A stretch of DNA of 38,437 bases, taken from contig JABDMW010000034.1 in assembly GCA_013001295.1 (NCBI GenBank), forward strand, positions 1 through 38,437, read 5' to 3'. Shown here piece by piece: positions 8,082 to 16,536 of the stretch (the first letter of the stretch is position 1; every line of letters starts with the position of its first letter). The DNA is from Hyphomonadaceae bacterium (lineage in GTDB: Bacteria; Pseudomonadota; Alphaproteobacteria; Caulobacterales; Maricaulaceae). The notes under the pieces were generated by a model that was given only the letters and a program-made list of their open reading frames with translations, was not told the origin of the DNA and made no database searches. A program made the position numbers and the translations under genes.

Positions 8082-10034
8082 ATGCGTGCTTTTTGGACAT
8101 TTGTTGTATTGGCGGCGGTGCTGATCGCCGGTTATTTCGGTTACAAGGCCTTGCACAATCCTTCCCCCGAAAAAATAACTGTCGCTGCCACCGCTAAAGA
8201 ACTTAAATATTTTGAGGCATTGCGCAGTGAAAAGTTCATTTTGGCTGGACAGGCCAAGCTGGATATCGATGCTTTGATCGCGCTTTTGCCTGAAAAAGCC
8301 GCTATCACGTATGCAAAGGCAGCTTTTGACCCGGATAGCGGAGCAACAAGACTGGATGACCTTAAAATCACGGCAGCAGACAATTCGGACATTGGTCTTC
8401 ACATAGGGCAATTGTCGCTCTGGGGCGTAGATTATAATGCCATATCCGACCGGGCATCAGGGCGACGACTGGATGAGACAATTCCGGTCGCAACAAGAGT
8501 TGAAATTGACGGTCTGAAAATGTTTGGAATGGAAACCATCCTTGAAGTGATAAGCGATGCATCCAAGGAAATTACGGTCGATATTGTAGAAGACCTGAGC
8601 AATGACGGAGATTTGGAAACTGAATTGAGCGAAGAGCTGCTGTTCCAGTCTTTTGATCGCTTGGATTTTTCTATTGGACGTAGCGTGATAACGGATGTGA
8701 CTGTGCACCCATGGGTGCTTGAATTAACTGACCTAAAAATCAAAGACGAAAAATCCAAAGAAGGTTTGACTAAAATATGGCACATCGTTCAAAAACTATC
8801 AGCCTGGAACTATTCCCTGAGTTATGAAAACTACGTGTCCTATGACATCGCTTTTAACATTGATATGAAAATGGAGGACATGCCTTATTCGATGGCTCTG
8901 TCATATGATCTGATGGGACATCGCGATATTGATCGTGGAAATACGGGCTTTGGTATCGTGAAAGGCTCAAGAAACGTATCGGATATGACTTTGCCGAAGA
9001 TTTCCAGCGATGGCGAAAGCCTGACCAATATACGCATGAAGACGGAATCATTTACCGAATTTTACACAATGAAAGACGTAAATATGTCCGGGCTTTCACG
9101 CCATATTGCCCAGGGTAAGTTTCCAGGCCGCGATGAAACGGACCTGATGAGCTTCGGCATTTTTCGAAGTGGACCGAGTTGGTCAAAATTTAATGATATC
9201 GATATATTCAGTGTTGATAGCGCTTACTTCGACATGAGCGAATTTCACTGGCTGATACCCGAGAAAATTGAACTCGGTGTCAACGATATGAAATTCAACA
9301 TCGAAGGTCTTGTTGATTATTATATGACATTACTGTCGATGCCGAGCGAAGACCTTGAGTTTACAATCACCGACGACCAGAAACAAATCGCTGCCGATAG
9401 CATCAAAATACTCGAAAAATATGATCTTGCTGTTCCCGAGATAGACTTTGCAATGGACGTGCATTGGGATGCTGAAACCGGCTTATCTGATTTCGGTTAT
9501 AAGTACGATATCGATCAGTTCTTTGCGTATGACGTAAAAGCTGAAATGGATTTACCTGACTATGTCACGGCCATGGCGACAATCCCGGAAGATCTGGAAA
9601 CATTTGATAAAGAGGCCTTTGCTGAAATGTTTATGGAGGAAATAGCGTTTAAGAAATATCGGGTTTTCGCGGAAGATAAAGGGGGGCTCGAAAAGGGATT
9701 CGCGATGGCCGTCGATTTTGCGCAATTGGCGCCGGAAGATGAGCCCGGCGTGGCTATGCTCCGCAATACGACGCCGGAAATTTTGCGCAATATGGCGACC
9801 AACGCGTTCATCGTGCCCATGTCAGAGGTCAGCAAGGTTTTTCCGCCCGGCGTTGCCTATTTACAATCCGTGTCGGATTTTATTGGAAAAGGTGGCTCTC
9901 TTGAAATCATTGTAGCGCCGCCGCAACCGCTTGATATGTCCGATTTCGAGGCTTTGGCAGAAACCGTTAAATCAAACCCTAGTGCAATCGTAGAAGTTTT
10001 GGGTATGTCGGTAGTGCACACAGACGTGCCCTGA
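8082..10034 (+). CDS. Large envelope protein of unknown function, N-terminal membrane anchor
   Basis: I do not recognise a named family for this 650-residue protein. Residues 5-22 form one hydrophobic segment (FWTFVVLAAVLIAGYFGY), and the rest should lie in the periplasm. The body is acidic and rich in short beta-like segments ('DIGLHIGQLSLWGVDY', 'TRVEIDGLKMFGM'), as in AsmA- or YdgA-type proteins. The C-terminal part, from IAFKKYRVFAEDKGGLEKGF to GGSLEIIVAPPQPLDMSDF and LGMSVVH, aligns by eye with the end of the lipoprotein at 16537-18120, so they are probably distant paralogues. A GGGGATGAG ribosome-binding site supports the ATG at 8082. DUF2794 follows after 45 bases. Confidence 0.85.
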   Translation: MRAFWTFVVLAAVLIAGYFGYKALHNPSPEKITVAATAKELKYFEALRSEKFILAGQAKLDIDALIALLPEKAAITYAKAAFDPDSGATRLDDLKITAADNSDIGLHIGQLSLWGVDYNAISDRASGRRLDETIPVATRVEIDGLKMFGMETILEVISDASKEITVDIVEDLSNDGDLETELSEELLFQSFDRLDFSIGRSVITDVTVHPWVLELTDLKIKDEKSKEGLTKIWHIVQKLSAWNYSLSYENYVSYDIAFNIDMKMEDMPYSMALSYDLMGHRDIDRGNTGFGIVKGSRNVSDMTLPKISSDGESLTNIRMKTESFTEFYTMKDVNMSGLSRHIAQGKFPGRDETDLMSFGIFRSGPSWSKFNDIDIFSVDSAYFDMSEFHWLIPEKIELGVNDMKFNIEGLVDYYMTLLSMPSEDLEFTITDDQKQIAADSIKILEKYDLAVPEIDFAMDVHWDAETGLSDFGYKYDIDQFFAYDVKAEMDLPDYVTAMATIPEDLETFDKEAFAEMFMEEIAFKKYRVFAEDKGGLEKGFAMAVDFAQLAPEDEPGVAMLRNTTPEILRNMATNAFIVPMSEVSKVFPPGVAYLQSVSDFIGKGGSLEIIVAPPQPLDMSDFEALAETVKSNPSAIVEVLGMSVVHTDVP

Positions 10035-10079
10035 ACATCAAAGAATTGACATGGAGAGCTTGGGCGGTATTTTGATTTT

Positions 10080-10436
10080 ATGAGCGCAAAAATAATTCCG
10101 ATTCCCCATCGCAGTTCGTCTTCACAATCAAAGCCAAATTCCCAAACCTCGTTCGATCGTAAAGAGCTGGGACAAATTTTATCGGTTTATGGACGCATGG
10201 TCAGTGCCGGGCATTGGAAAGATTATGCTATGGATATGCTGGCCGATCAGGCTATTTTTTCAATCTATCGCAAGGCCAGTGAAATGCCGTTGTATCAGGT
10301 GGTCAAACGTCCGGCTCTTCGCAATAAACAAGGCCAATTTAGCGTCGTCGCGCCCGGTGGATTAATTTTAAAACGGGGCCATGATTTGCAAGCCGTGTTG
10401 AAAGTCTTCGACAAGAAACGGTTTATAAGCACTTAG
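10080..10436 (+). CDS. DUF2794 family protein
   Basis: This 118-residue soluble protein matches DUF2794, a small family typical of Alphaproteobacteria. The diagnostic stretch runs from FDRKELGQILSVYGRMV through WKDYAMD, RKASEMPLYQVVK and the highly conserved VAPGGLILKRGH near residue 90. No biochemical role is established. It follows the 650-residue envelope protein on the same strand, and a hairpin terminator stands just after its stop. Confidence 0.92.
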   Translation: MSAKIIPIPHRSSSSQSKPNSQTSFDRKELGQILSVYGRMVSAGHWKDYAMDMLADQAIFSIYRKASEMPLYQVVKRPALRNKQGQFSVVAPGGLILKRGHDLQAVLKVFDKKRFIST

Positions 10437-10446
10437 GTTTAGGCAT

Positions 10447-10488
10447 AAAAAACCCTGCCGCCATAGTTTGGAGGCAGGGCCAGTTTTT
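10447..10488. terminator. Bidirectional terminator between convergent genes
   Basis: The stem is CCCTGCC (10453-10459) and GGCAGGG (10473-10479). A run of six A residues lies on its left and five T residues lie on its right. It can end both the plus-strand DUF2794 transcript and the minus-strand gene at 10506. Confidence 0.8.
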
Positions 10489-10505
10489 GTGTTAAATCGG
10501 GCTAT

Positions 10506-10838
10506 TTAGCCCTCGGTTCCTTTGTTTAAAAGCAACCGTTCAACTGTTGTGCGCAAGATGGCCATCAAGGCTGCCGCGCTCAAGACGCTGGAATAGCTTC
10601 CCATAATATCCGTGATGACTGGACCGAGACCGGGAATTGCATTCCAAGCCGCAGCACCACCTACCATGGCTAAAAAGACCGCGGCGATAATCAGCCCCGC
10701 TCGATGTTCGTGGTCCACAAAAAAGCCACTGGCCAATCCAAGTATGGCCAAAATCATCCCAGCCATTTCCATATCGGCGAATGATAGCCCGATAGCTGCA
10801 AGCAGACTGATAATCCAGATTATACGTGCTAAAGACAT
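10506..10838 (-). CDS. Small integral membrane protein of unknown function
   Basis: This 110-residue protein is almost entirely hydrophobic, with about four membrane segments (residues 5-20, 27-42, 47-64 and about 78-95). A short loop contains VDHEHRAG, and the polar tail is TVERLLLNKGTEG. I recognise no domain. The ATG at 10838 has a GGGGAG ribosome-binding site. It is a single-gene unit bounded by a terminator on the left and the terminator of the Bax-inhibitor-like gene on the right. Confidence 0.8.
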   Translation of the reverse strand: MSLARIIWIISLLAAIGLSFADMEMAGMILAILGLASGFFVDHEHRAGLIIAAVFLAMVGGAAAWNAIPGLGPVITDIMGSYSSVLSAAALMAILRTTVERLLLNKGTEG

Positions 10839-10950
10839 AGTTTTCTCCCCTATAGGTATAAGTTTTTTTATCGTTTTATTTTGCGCATCCAGACTCTTTG
10901 TTCTGTGATTCGCGTAGCTTCATTACCATTTTTTAATGTTAAGGGCAAAG

Positions 10951-10978
10951 AAAAAGCCCCGCCAGAGACGGGGCTTTT
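10951..10978 (-). terminator. Rho-independent terminator after the Bax inhibitor-1 gene
   Basis: The stem GCCCCG (10956-10961) and CGGGGC (10969-10974) is flanked by five A residues on the left and four T residues on the right. On the minus strand it reads as a hairpin followed by five T residues, 30 bases after the stop of the gene at 11008. Confidence 0.8.
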
Positions 10979-11007
10979 CTAGGGATTAACGAGTTGTTTT
11001 TAAGCGT

Positions 11008-11745
11008 TTATTCGCCGCCAAACAAGTTCATCAAAATACTGAAGATGTTGATGAAGGCCAAGAGCAGGCTGGCCGCACCGTAGACCGAATATTTTTCAGC
11101 CATTTCCGGATCACCGACCGTTGCGTGGTACATGTGCTTTAAGGCCTGTGTTTCCCAAGCTGTGATCACTGATATGGCGACCAAGCCAACCAAGCTGAGA
11201 ATGGTTCCCATTCCGCCTGTCATTGCCATTGCCGGGAACACCATTCCTAGAAGGTTCAAGGCAACGAACCCGAAGAACACCATGAAGGCGACTTTGGCAA
11301 TCGGGCCTAAATCTTTCTTGGTTGTGTAGCCAAGCAAGCTAAGTCCGGCAAACATCGCCGCAGCCATAAAGAATATCTTCACGGAGATCATCGGATCCAC
11401 GAAAGCCGCGATAGCTGATAGCCAAACGCCCATAATAGAAGCGAAGCTAAATAAGAAAATCCGGGCTCCGGAAATACTCATGGTTTGCAGTTTCGCGCCA
11501 ACAGCACCAAAAAGAACAACAATACCAATCGTCAATCCGATTGCGGCCATAGGGCTATATAAAAGAGCGCCAATTTCGGTAATCCCGCCATTGCCGTCTC
11601 GCAATACATTCATGCCGAAGAAATAGGCGACGAGTGCGGACACAGCCATGGCGGCACCCATATATTTATAAGTGCCCAGCATGAAATCACGCAGGCCCAA
11701 ATTCACATTACTCTGAACGCCAACCGTTCTGTTTGAGTTATTCAT
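11008..11745 (-). CDS. Bax inhibitor-1/YccA family membrane protein
   Basis: This protein of about 245 residues has seven predicted membrane segments and belongs to the BI-1/YccA (UPF0005) family, whose characterised members include calcium-leak channels and a modulator of FtsH. The family pattern is visible in GARIFLFSFASIMGVWLS, the GYTTKKDLG loop and the C-terminal AWETQALKHMY...YGAASLLLAFINIFSILMNLF. The start was placed at the ATG at 11745 (MNNSNRTVG), because AAGGAGAG lies just upstream; an in-frame extension to 11793 has no such support. It is transcribed alone. Confidence 0.93.
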   Translation of the reverse strand: MNNSNRTVGVQSNVNLGLRDFMLGTYKYMGAAMAVSALVAYFFGMNVLRDGNGGITEIGALLYSPMAAIGLTIGIVVLFGAVGAKLQTMSISGARIFLFSFASIMGVWLSAIAAFVDPMISVKIFFMAAAMFAGLSLLGYTTKKDLGPIAKVAFMVFFGFVALNLLGMVFPAMAMTGGMGTILSLVGLVAISVITAWETQALKHMYHATVGDPEMAEKYSVYGAASLLLAFINIFSILMNLFGGE

Positions 11746-11848
11746 AAATGCTCTCCTTAAAAAGCTTGCGCCTCCGCGCATTTTCAATACCAAGACTATA
11801 TAGGTATTTTTGCGACAATACCAACCAAATATGACGAGAAGGTGAACT

Positions 11849-12895
11849 ATGGACTACCGCAGGTTAGGAAAAACCGACATCGAGGTCTCCAGTATTTGTC
11901 TGGGGTCAATGATGTGGGGCAGTCAATGTGATGAGGTTGAGGGGCATCGACAAATGGACTATGCGCTCGAACGGGGCGTTAATTTCATAGACTGTGCAGA
12001 GCTCTATGCTGTTCCGCCCAAACCCGAAACGCGGGGCGCTTCGGAAGCCATCATCGGGTCCTGGCTTCACAACCGTCAGGACCGCGATAAAATCATCATC
12101 GCTTCAAAAATAGTCGGGCGTTTCGATCACGCCGACTGGATGCGCCCGGGCGGGAAACCGCCGCGCCACACGAAAGAACAAATTGATTTTGCCGTCGAGC
12201 GATCCTTAAAAGCCCTGCAAACCGACTATATTGATCTTTACCAAATCCACTGGCCGGATCGCCCGCGCGAGGTTTTCGGTTTCCATAGTTATCGAGATTT
12301 GGGCATTGATGACATGATTCCATTCGAGGAAACTTACGAAGCGCTGTCGCGACATGTGGAAGCGGGGCGCATCCGTGCGCTTGGCCTTTCCAATGAATCA
12401 CCCTGGGGTGCGATGAAGTTTTTACAATTGTCCGAGAAACACGGATGGCCGCGTATGGCGTCTATTCAAAACGTCTACAATCTACTCAGTCGCCGGTTTG
12501 ACTACGGACTGGCTGAAATCGCTGTACGTGAAGATTTAGGCCTGTTGGCCTATTCGCCGTTAGCTCAAGGCTATCTGACCGGGAAATATGCGGGTGGGAA
12601 TCTGCCCGAAAAATCAAGAAAGAAAATGTTTGGCAGGCTTGAGCGTTATGAGGCGGATCACGCAGCGGACGCAATTGATGCGTGTCTGACATTGGCAAAT
12701 GATCTTGGGTTGACTCCGGTTCAACTTGCGCTGAAATTTGTAGAGACCCGTGAATTCTTAACCAGCAATATTATTGGTGCAAGTTCGATGGCTCAGTTGA
12801 AAGAAAACATTGATGCACACGAAATTAAGTGGACGCCAGAAATGGAGAAAGCCGTTCACAAACTGCATGTCAAACTTCGGTCACCTTGCCCCTAG
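11849..12895 (+). CDS. Aldo/keto reductase, Tas-like
   Basis: This 348-residue NADP(H)-dependent oxidoreductase has the TIM-barrel AKR fold. Catalytic residues of the family are visible as Asp in NFIDCAE, Tyr in ELYAVPP, Lys in IIASKIVG and His in YQIHWPDR. The segment AELYAVPPKPETRG is very close to that of E. coli Tas. The cofactor end is seen in NIIGASSMAQLKENI near the C-terminus. The true substrate is unknown. It begins with its own ribosome-binding site (GAAGGTG) divergent from the BI-1 gene, and the ThpR gene follows after 10 bases. Confidence 0.93.
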   Translation: MDYRRLGKTDIEVSSICLGSMMWGSQCDEVEGHRQMDYALERGVNFIDCAELYAVPPKPETRGASEAIIGSWLHNRQDRDKIIIASKIVGRFDHADWMRPGGKPPRHTKEQIDFAVERSLKALQTDYIDLYQIHWPDRPREVFGFHSYRDLGIDDMIPFEETYEALSRHVEAGRIRALGLSNESPWGAMKFLQLSEKHGWPRMASIQNVYNLLSRRFDYGLAEIAVREDLGLLAYSPLAQGYLTGKYAGGNLPEKSRKKMFGRLERYEADHAADAIDACLTLANDLGLTPVQLALKFVETREFLTSNIIGASSMAQLKENIDAHEIKWTPEMEKAVHKLHVKLRSPCP

Positions 12896-12905
12896 GTCCA
12901 AACCT

Positions 12906-13448
12906 ATGCTGACACTTTTTGCCGCTATAAAACCACCGCCGTCGATCCTCGATAAGGTCGAGACTTTGCAAAAGGGTGTTGAAGGTGTGCGCTGGAGCCC
13001 CCGGGAAAATCTTCACATCACGCTTGGATATTTTGGATTGGTCAGCGATGAATTTGCCGAAATTCTGGATCACGAATTGGCACGTTCGCCCGGAACCGGA
13101 TTTGATTTAAACTTGAACGGTGTCGGTGTTTTTGGCGGATCAAAACCGCACACGCTGTGGCTAGGGATCAATCCAAGTAAAGCGCTTGAGGATTTACATA
13201 AACATTGCCGACGTGCGGCGCGCCGGGCAAAGGTCGAAATGGAGTCCCGAAAGTATGCGCCGCATCTCAGTTTGGCTTATATGAATAGAGGAATTTCACT
13301 GGCGGATCTCAGTCGTTATGTGAGACGGCATGATAAGTTTAAAAGCAAATCATTTCTCGTGGACGAGTTTTCTCTCTTTTCGTCCAATCCCCAGAAAAGC
13401 GGGCCGAATATCTACCAAAAAGAAGCGAATTATCCGCTGCTGGGCTGA
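12906..13448 (+). CDS. thpR: RNA 2',3'-cyclic phosphodiesterase (2H phosphoesterase family)
   Basis: ThpR hydrolyses 2',3'-cyclic phosphate RNA ends and belongs to the 2H phosphoesterase superfamily. Both signature motifs are present: HIT at residues 37-39 (NLHITLGYFG) and HLS at 120-122 (APHLSLAYM). The start at the ATG at 12906 gives MLTLFAAIKPP, the usual family N-terminus; a longer frame back to 12810 would overlap the reductase gene. It probably shares a transcript with the reductase. Its 3' end overlaps the convergent phosphatase gene by 19 bases. Confidence 0.93.
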   Translation: MLTLFAAIKPPPSILDKVETLQKGVEGVRWSPRENLHITLGYFGLVSDEFAEILDHELARSPGTGFDLNLNGVGVFGGSKPHTLWLGINPSKALEDLHKHCRRAARRAKVEMESRKYAPHLSLAYMNRGISLADLSRYVRRHDKFKSKSFLVDEFSLFSSNPQKSGPNIYQKEANYPLLG

Positions 13449-13903
13449 GCTTTAATCTGGTTGATCAAGCCGTCACTGGCCGCCTCGACCAAGTCGAGAA
13501 CATGATCAAACCCATCCTCACCGCCGTAATAAGGATCAGGAACCTCAGATACAGATAGAGCGGGCGCATATTCAAGAAACAGTCGAATTTTATCGCGTGA
13601 ATCCGGCGGGCAAGCGGCACGTAAATCACGGAGGTTTCGTGTGTCCATTGCCAGGATCAAATCAAAAACTGAAAAGTCATTGTGTTCAACCCGCCGGGCT
13701 TCCTGACCGGTAAAACTATATCCGCGGGCTTCTCCGGCCGCACGCGCACGCGGGTCGGGGGGGTCGCCCCTGTGCCATCCGCCTGTACCTGCACTCTCGA
13801 TGCGCAGATCAAGATCGGCATTTAAAGCGCGTTTGCGAAAAACGGCTTCAGCGGTCGGAGACCGGCAAATATTGCCAAGACAGACAAACAGGATCGCGGT
13901 CAC
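13430..13903 (-). CDS. Low molecular weight protein-tyrosine phosphatase
   Basis: This 157-residue cytoplasmic phosphatase has the P-loop VCLGNICRS (nucleophile Cys8, Arg14) at the N-terminus and the general acid Asp in VPDPYYGG (Asp123). In many bacteria such enzymes act on tyrosine kinases of polysaccharide export; here no kinase is adjacent. It starts at a GTG three bases after the regA stop, with no obvious ribosome-binding site of its own, so it is probably expressed by coupling to regA. Confidence 0.94.
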   Translation of the reverse strand: MTAILFVCLGNICRSPTAEAVFRKRALNADLDLRIESAGTGGWHRGDPPDPRARAAGEARGYSFTGQEARRVEHNDFSVFDLILAMDTRNLRDLRAACPPDSRDKIRLFLEYAPALSVSEVPDPYYGGEDGFDHVLDLVEAASDGLINQIKAQPSSG

Positions 13904-13906
13904 AGT

Positions 13907-14464
13907 TTAGCGCGGGGCCCGTTTGGCCAGAATGCGCTGCAGCGTGCGCCGGTGCATGCCAAGCCGGCGAGCAGTTTCCGAGACGTTTTTATCGCACAAT
14001 TCATAAACCCGTTGAATATGTTCCCACCTGACCCGGTCGGCTGACATCGGGTTTTCCGGTGGTGCTGGCGGCTCGTCCGGTTTCGCCATTAATGACTTAA
14101 CGACATCGTCCGCGTCCGCGGGTTTGGCGAGATAATCAACGGCGCCGCCTTTTACGGCCGCGACTGCGGTCGCGAGATTGCCATAACCGGTCAACATTAC
14201 CATACGGCAATTGGGGCGGTATTCGTGAAGCAGCGCGACGATATCCAGACCGCTACCATCTTCGAGCCTCATATCCAGAACGGCGAAAGCCGGCGGGTTG
14301 GATTTCACCAAGGCCGTCGCTTCCGCAATGCTACCCACCAGAATGGTCTCAAAGCCTCGTTTTTCGAGCGCGCGCCCTAATCGGATGCGAAACGGTTCAT
14401 TGTCATCCAGAACCATGAGACGATTGTCTTCCGGGATCTCATATTCGGCGTTTGTGTTTGACAT
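13907..14464 (-). CDS. regA: Redox response regulator RegA/PrrA/ActR type
   Basis: This is a response regulator of 185 residues from the ATG at 14464, which has an AGGAGG ribosome-binding site seven bases upstream; the longer reading to 14488 is less likely. The receiver domain has the acidic pocket Asp20-Asp21, the phosphoacceptor Asp64 in AVLDMRLEDGSG, the Thr of MLTGYG and the Lys of LAKPAD. A proline-rich linker (PDEPPAPPENP) leads to a Fis-type helix-turn-helix, NVSETARRLGMHRRTLQRIL. This architecture is that of RegA/PrrA/ActR, a global regulator of respiration and redox balance in Alphaproteobacteria. Its kinase is immediately upstream. Confidence 0.95.
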   Translation of the reverse strand: MSNTNAEYEIPEDNRLMVLDDNEPFRIRLGRALEKRGFETILVGSIAEATALVKSNPPAFAVLDMRLEDGSGLDIVALLHEYRPNCRMVMLTGYGNLATAVAAVKGGAVDYLAKPADADDVVKSLMAKPDEPPAPPENPMSADRVRWEHIQRVYELCDKNVSETARRLGMHRRTLQRILAKRAPR

Positions 14465-14509
14465 AATATCGCCTCCTGGGGCTTTCAAATTCTATCCTGT
14501 ATATAGGAA

Positions 14510-15832
14510 CTATTGCGTGTATGGCCAGATCAGGTTGACTTTCGCGCCTGCGACGTTTTTACGATTTTCGAAACTGACCGAGCCGCCCAATCGTTCGATC
14601 AGGGTTTTAGCGATAAATACGCCTAATCCCAAACCGCCCCCCGATATCTGGGAGGCATCATTTTTCGTGTGCTGGCGCATTGAGATATAAGGTTCGCCAA
14701 GCCGGTGGAATATTGAATGATTAAATCCGGGACCATCGTCTAATACCTCGATGGCGATATGCGTATTTGACCAGGTCGCGTCAACGTGAACTTTTGACTT
14801 GGCGAAATCGACAGCATTTTCGACGATATTTGTCAGCCCGTAAACAAACTCCTGTTGACGTTTGAGCACGGGGATATCTGCGCTTTCATTAGGCGGGTTT
14901 AGTCGTGTGATGATTTCCGGGCCAAAACCGATAAAGGGTTCCGTGATTTCACGGATCAAAGCGGAGATATCCAGCCGGTCATGGACTTCATCTCCGCTGT
15001 CGCCGCGATCAGCCAGTTGTTGGAGAATATCCCGGCACCGGATCGCTTGGGAAAGCAGCAGATCCGCATCTTCCTTTAATTCGCTATTCGTCTCTGCCTC
15101 TCGGGCAATTTCCTTGGCCACGACTTGAATGGTCGCAAGCGGTGTCCCCAACTCATGAGCGGCGGCTGCAGCTAAGCCACCCAAGGCAGCTAATTTTTTC
15201 TCGTGCGATAAAATGGCTTCCGAGGCCGCGAAAGCTTCGGTCATTCGCCTCGTTTGCGATGTAGCCTGCCACGTATAAAGGGATGTGAACATCATGCCCA
15301 CCAATAGGGCAATCCAGAATCCATATAAATAGTAATTGGGCAGATCAAGGAACTCTCCCGGATACCAGGGCAAGGGTCTGTGATAAAACAACAGTAAAAA
15401 TGAAATGATCGCGACACTGGTGGCTAAACCTGCAAAAACACCTCTGTTCAGGGTTTTAACAGATACGATAACCGGCGCGATCAATAAGAGGGCAAACGGA
15501 TTTTTCATACCGCCCGTTAAATACAGCAAGGTTGATATTTGCAAAATGTCGAAAAACAACTGCGTCCCCGCCTCCATATTTGTAATTCGGCGGTCAAGCG
15601 GGGCCCGGATCATGATCAATGTATTGAGAACAGCGCTAATCCCGATAAAAGTAAGACAGGCAAGAAGCGGAAGGTCAAATTTCAGGACAAGCCAGACGAC
15701 GGCCAGAGCGATCAATTGCCCGATGATTGCCATCCAGCGCAAGGAGACGAGCGTGGTCCGCCGCAAATGTCCCATGCGGTAAAGATCTTCACTTCCGTGA
15801 GAAGGAACTGCTTCATTTAGGCTCATTGCCAA
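14510..15832 (-). CDS. regB: Redox sensor histidine kinase RegB/PrrB/ActS type
   Basis: This membrane kinase of 440 residues has about six N-terminal membrane segments (residues 30-195). GGMKNPF at 107-113 corresponds to the conserved quinone-site region of RegB. The H-box AAHELGTP has His226. Cys266 in AIRCRDIL lies in the segment where RegB has its redox-active cysteine. N, G1 and G2 boxes are present (NIVENAVDFA, DDGPGF, GGGLGLGVFIAKTL). It should phosphorylate the downstream RegA in response to redox state. The start is uncertain: the TTG at 15832 has GAGGA nine bases upstream, whereas the ATG at 15826 (MSLNEAV) lacks a well-spaced site. It is divergent from senC. Confidence 0.94.
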   Translation of the reverse strand: MAMSLNEAVPSHGSEDLYRMGHLRRTTLVSLRWMAIIGQLIALAVVWLVLKFDLPLLACLTFIGISAVLNTLIMIRAPLDRRITNMEAGTQLFFDILQISTLLYLTGGMKNPFALLLIAPVIVSVKTLNRGVFAGLATSVAIISFLLLFYHRPLPWYPGEFLDLPNYYLYGFWIALLVGMMFTSLYTWQATSQTRRMTEAFAASEAILSHEKKLAALGGLAAAAAHELGTPLATIQVVAKEIAREAETNSELKEDADLLLSQAIRCRDILQQLADRGDSGDEVHDRLDISALIREITEPFIGFGPEIITRLNPPNESADIPVLKRQQEFVYGLTNIVENAVDFAKSKVHVDATWSNTHIAIEVLDDGPGFNHSIFHRLGEPYISMRQHTKNDASQISGGGLGLGVFIAKTLIERLGGSVSFENRKNVAGAKVNLIWPYTQ

Positions 15833-15885
15833 GTCAAATAATCCTCGTCATAACGTCGAGCCATACCCTAATTGAGGAATGTTTG

Positions 15886-16500
15886 ATGTCACGAAAAATT
15901 TTCAATCCGTTGTTGATCTGCTTCGGCGCCTTTGCGATCGGCGCGTGTTCGCCTGAAACCGGCGTGCAATCAGCACCAAATACTGTGGTTTCCGGCGAAG
16001 CGAACATTGGCGGCGCATTCACATTAACGGATCACGAGGGACAAATCGTTACCGATCAAACCTATTTGGGAAAGCCAATGTTGATATATTTCGGGTTCGC
16101 ATATTGCCCTGATGTCTGCCCGACATCATTGCAAAAAATGGGTGCGGCCCTGACATTATCAAAACTGGACCCTGACACGTTTCATTCCCTTTTGATCACG
16201 GTTGACCCTGAAAGAGACACACCTGAGCAACTGGCACTTTATGTGACCGCCAACGGGTTTCCCAAGGGCCTCAGAGGATTGACCGGCACGCAGGACCAAA
16301 TCGATGCCGTCAAGAAAGCATATATCGCAACGGGCCAAAAAGTTGAGGATCCGGCCAATCCTGAAGGATTCACATTTGACCATACAAATTTCATTTATTT
16401 GATGGGCGCGGACGGGAAATTCGTCGATATTTTTTCAGGGCTCGATACACCGCAGGAAATCGCCGACCGGTTGAAGCTCTATAAAAAAACGGGGCACTAG
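15886..16500 (+). CDS. senC: SCO1/SenC/PrrC family copper-binding lipoprotein
   Basis: This thioredoxin-fold protein of about 204 residues delivers copper to cytochrome c oxidase or acts as a periplasmic thiol reductase. It has a lipoprotein signal with lipobox IGAC (Cys21). The copper ligands are CPDVC (Cys74, Cys78) and the His of FDHTNFIYL (His166). The ATG at 15886 has GAGGAA six bases upstream; frames reaching further left run into regB. The regB-senC-regA association is the classical alphaproteobacterial redox cluster, here with senC divergent from regB across a gap of about 53 bases that must hold both promoters. Confidence 0.95.
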   Translation: MSRKIFNPLLICFGAFAIGACSPETGVQSAPNTVVSGEANIGGAFTLTDHEGQIVTDQTYLGKPMLIYFGFAYCPDVCPTSLQKMGAALTLSKLDPDTFHSLLITVDPERDTPEQLALYVTANGFPKGLRGLTGTQDQIDAVKKAYIATGQKVEDPANPEGFTFDHTNFIYLMGADGKFVDIFSGLDTPQEIADRLKLYKKTGH

Positions 16501-16507
16501 GCCCCGT
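16483..16507 (-). terminator. Hairpin terminator serving the minus-strand lipoprotein gene
   Basis: The stem ACGGGGC (16489-16495) and GCCCCGT (16501-16507) brackets the senC stop codon. On the minus strand it is followed by a run of T residues (complement of 16483-16489), which suits termination of the gene ending at 16537. On the plus strand only TCTCTC follows, so its effect on senC is less clear. Confidence 0.7.
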
Positions 16508-16536
16508 TCTCTCAATTAGCAGACTTTTGGGTCGCG

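Noticed and set aside
10922-10942. TTAATGTTAA considered as a CtrA site
   Set aside because: The two TTAA halves are separated by two bases rather than seven, so it does not fit the motif. The same holds for TTAACGGTTAAC near 5804, with a three-base gap.
12810-12905. Upstream extension of the ThpR frame
   Set aside because: It would overlap the end of the aldo/keto reductase gene, and the added residues are not like any ThpR N-terminus; the ATG at 12906 gives the expected start.
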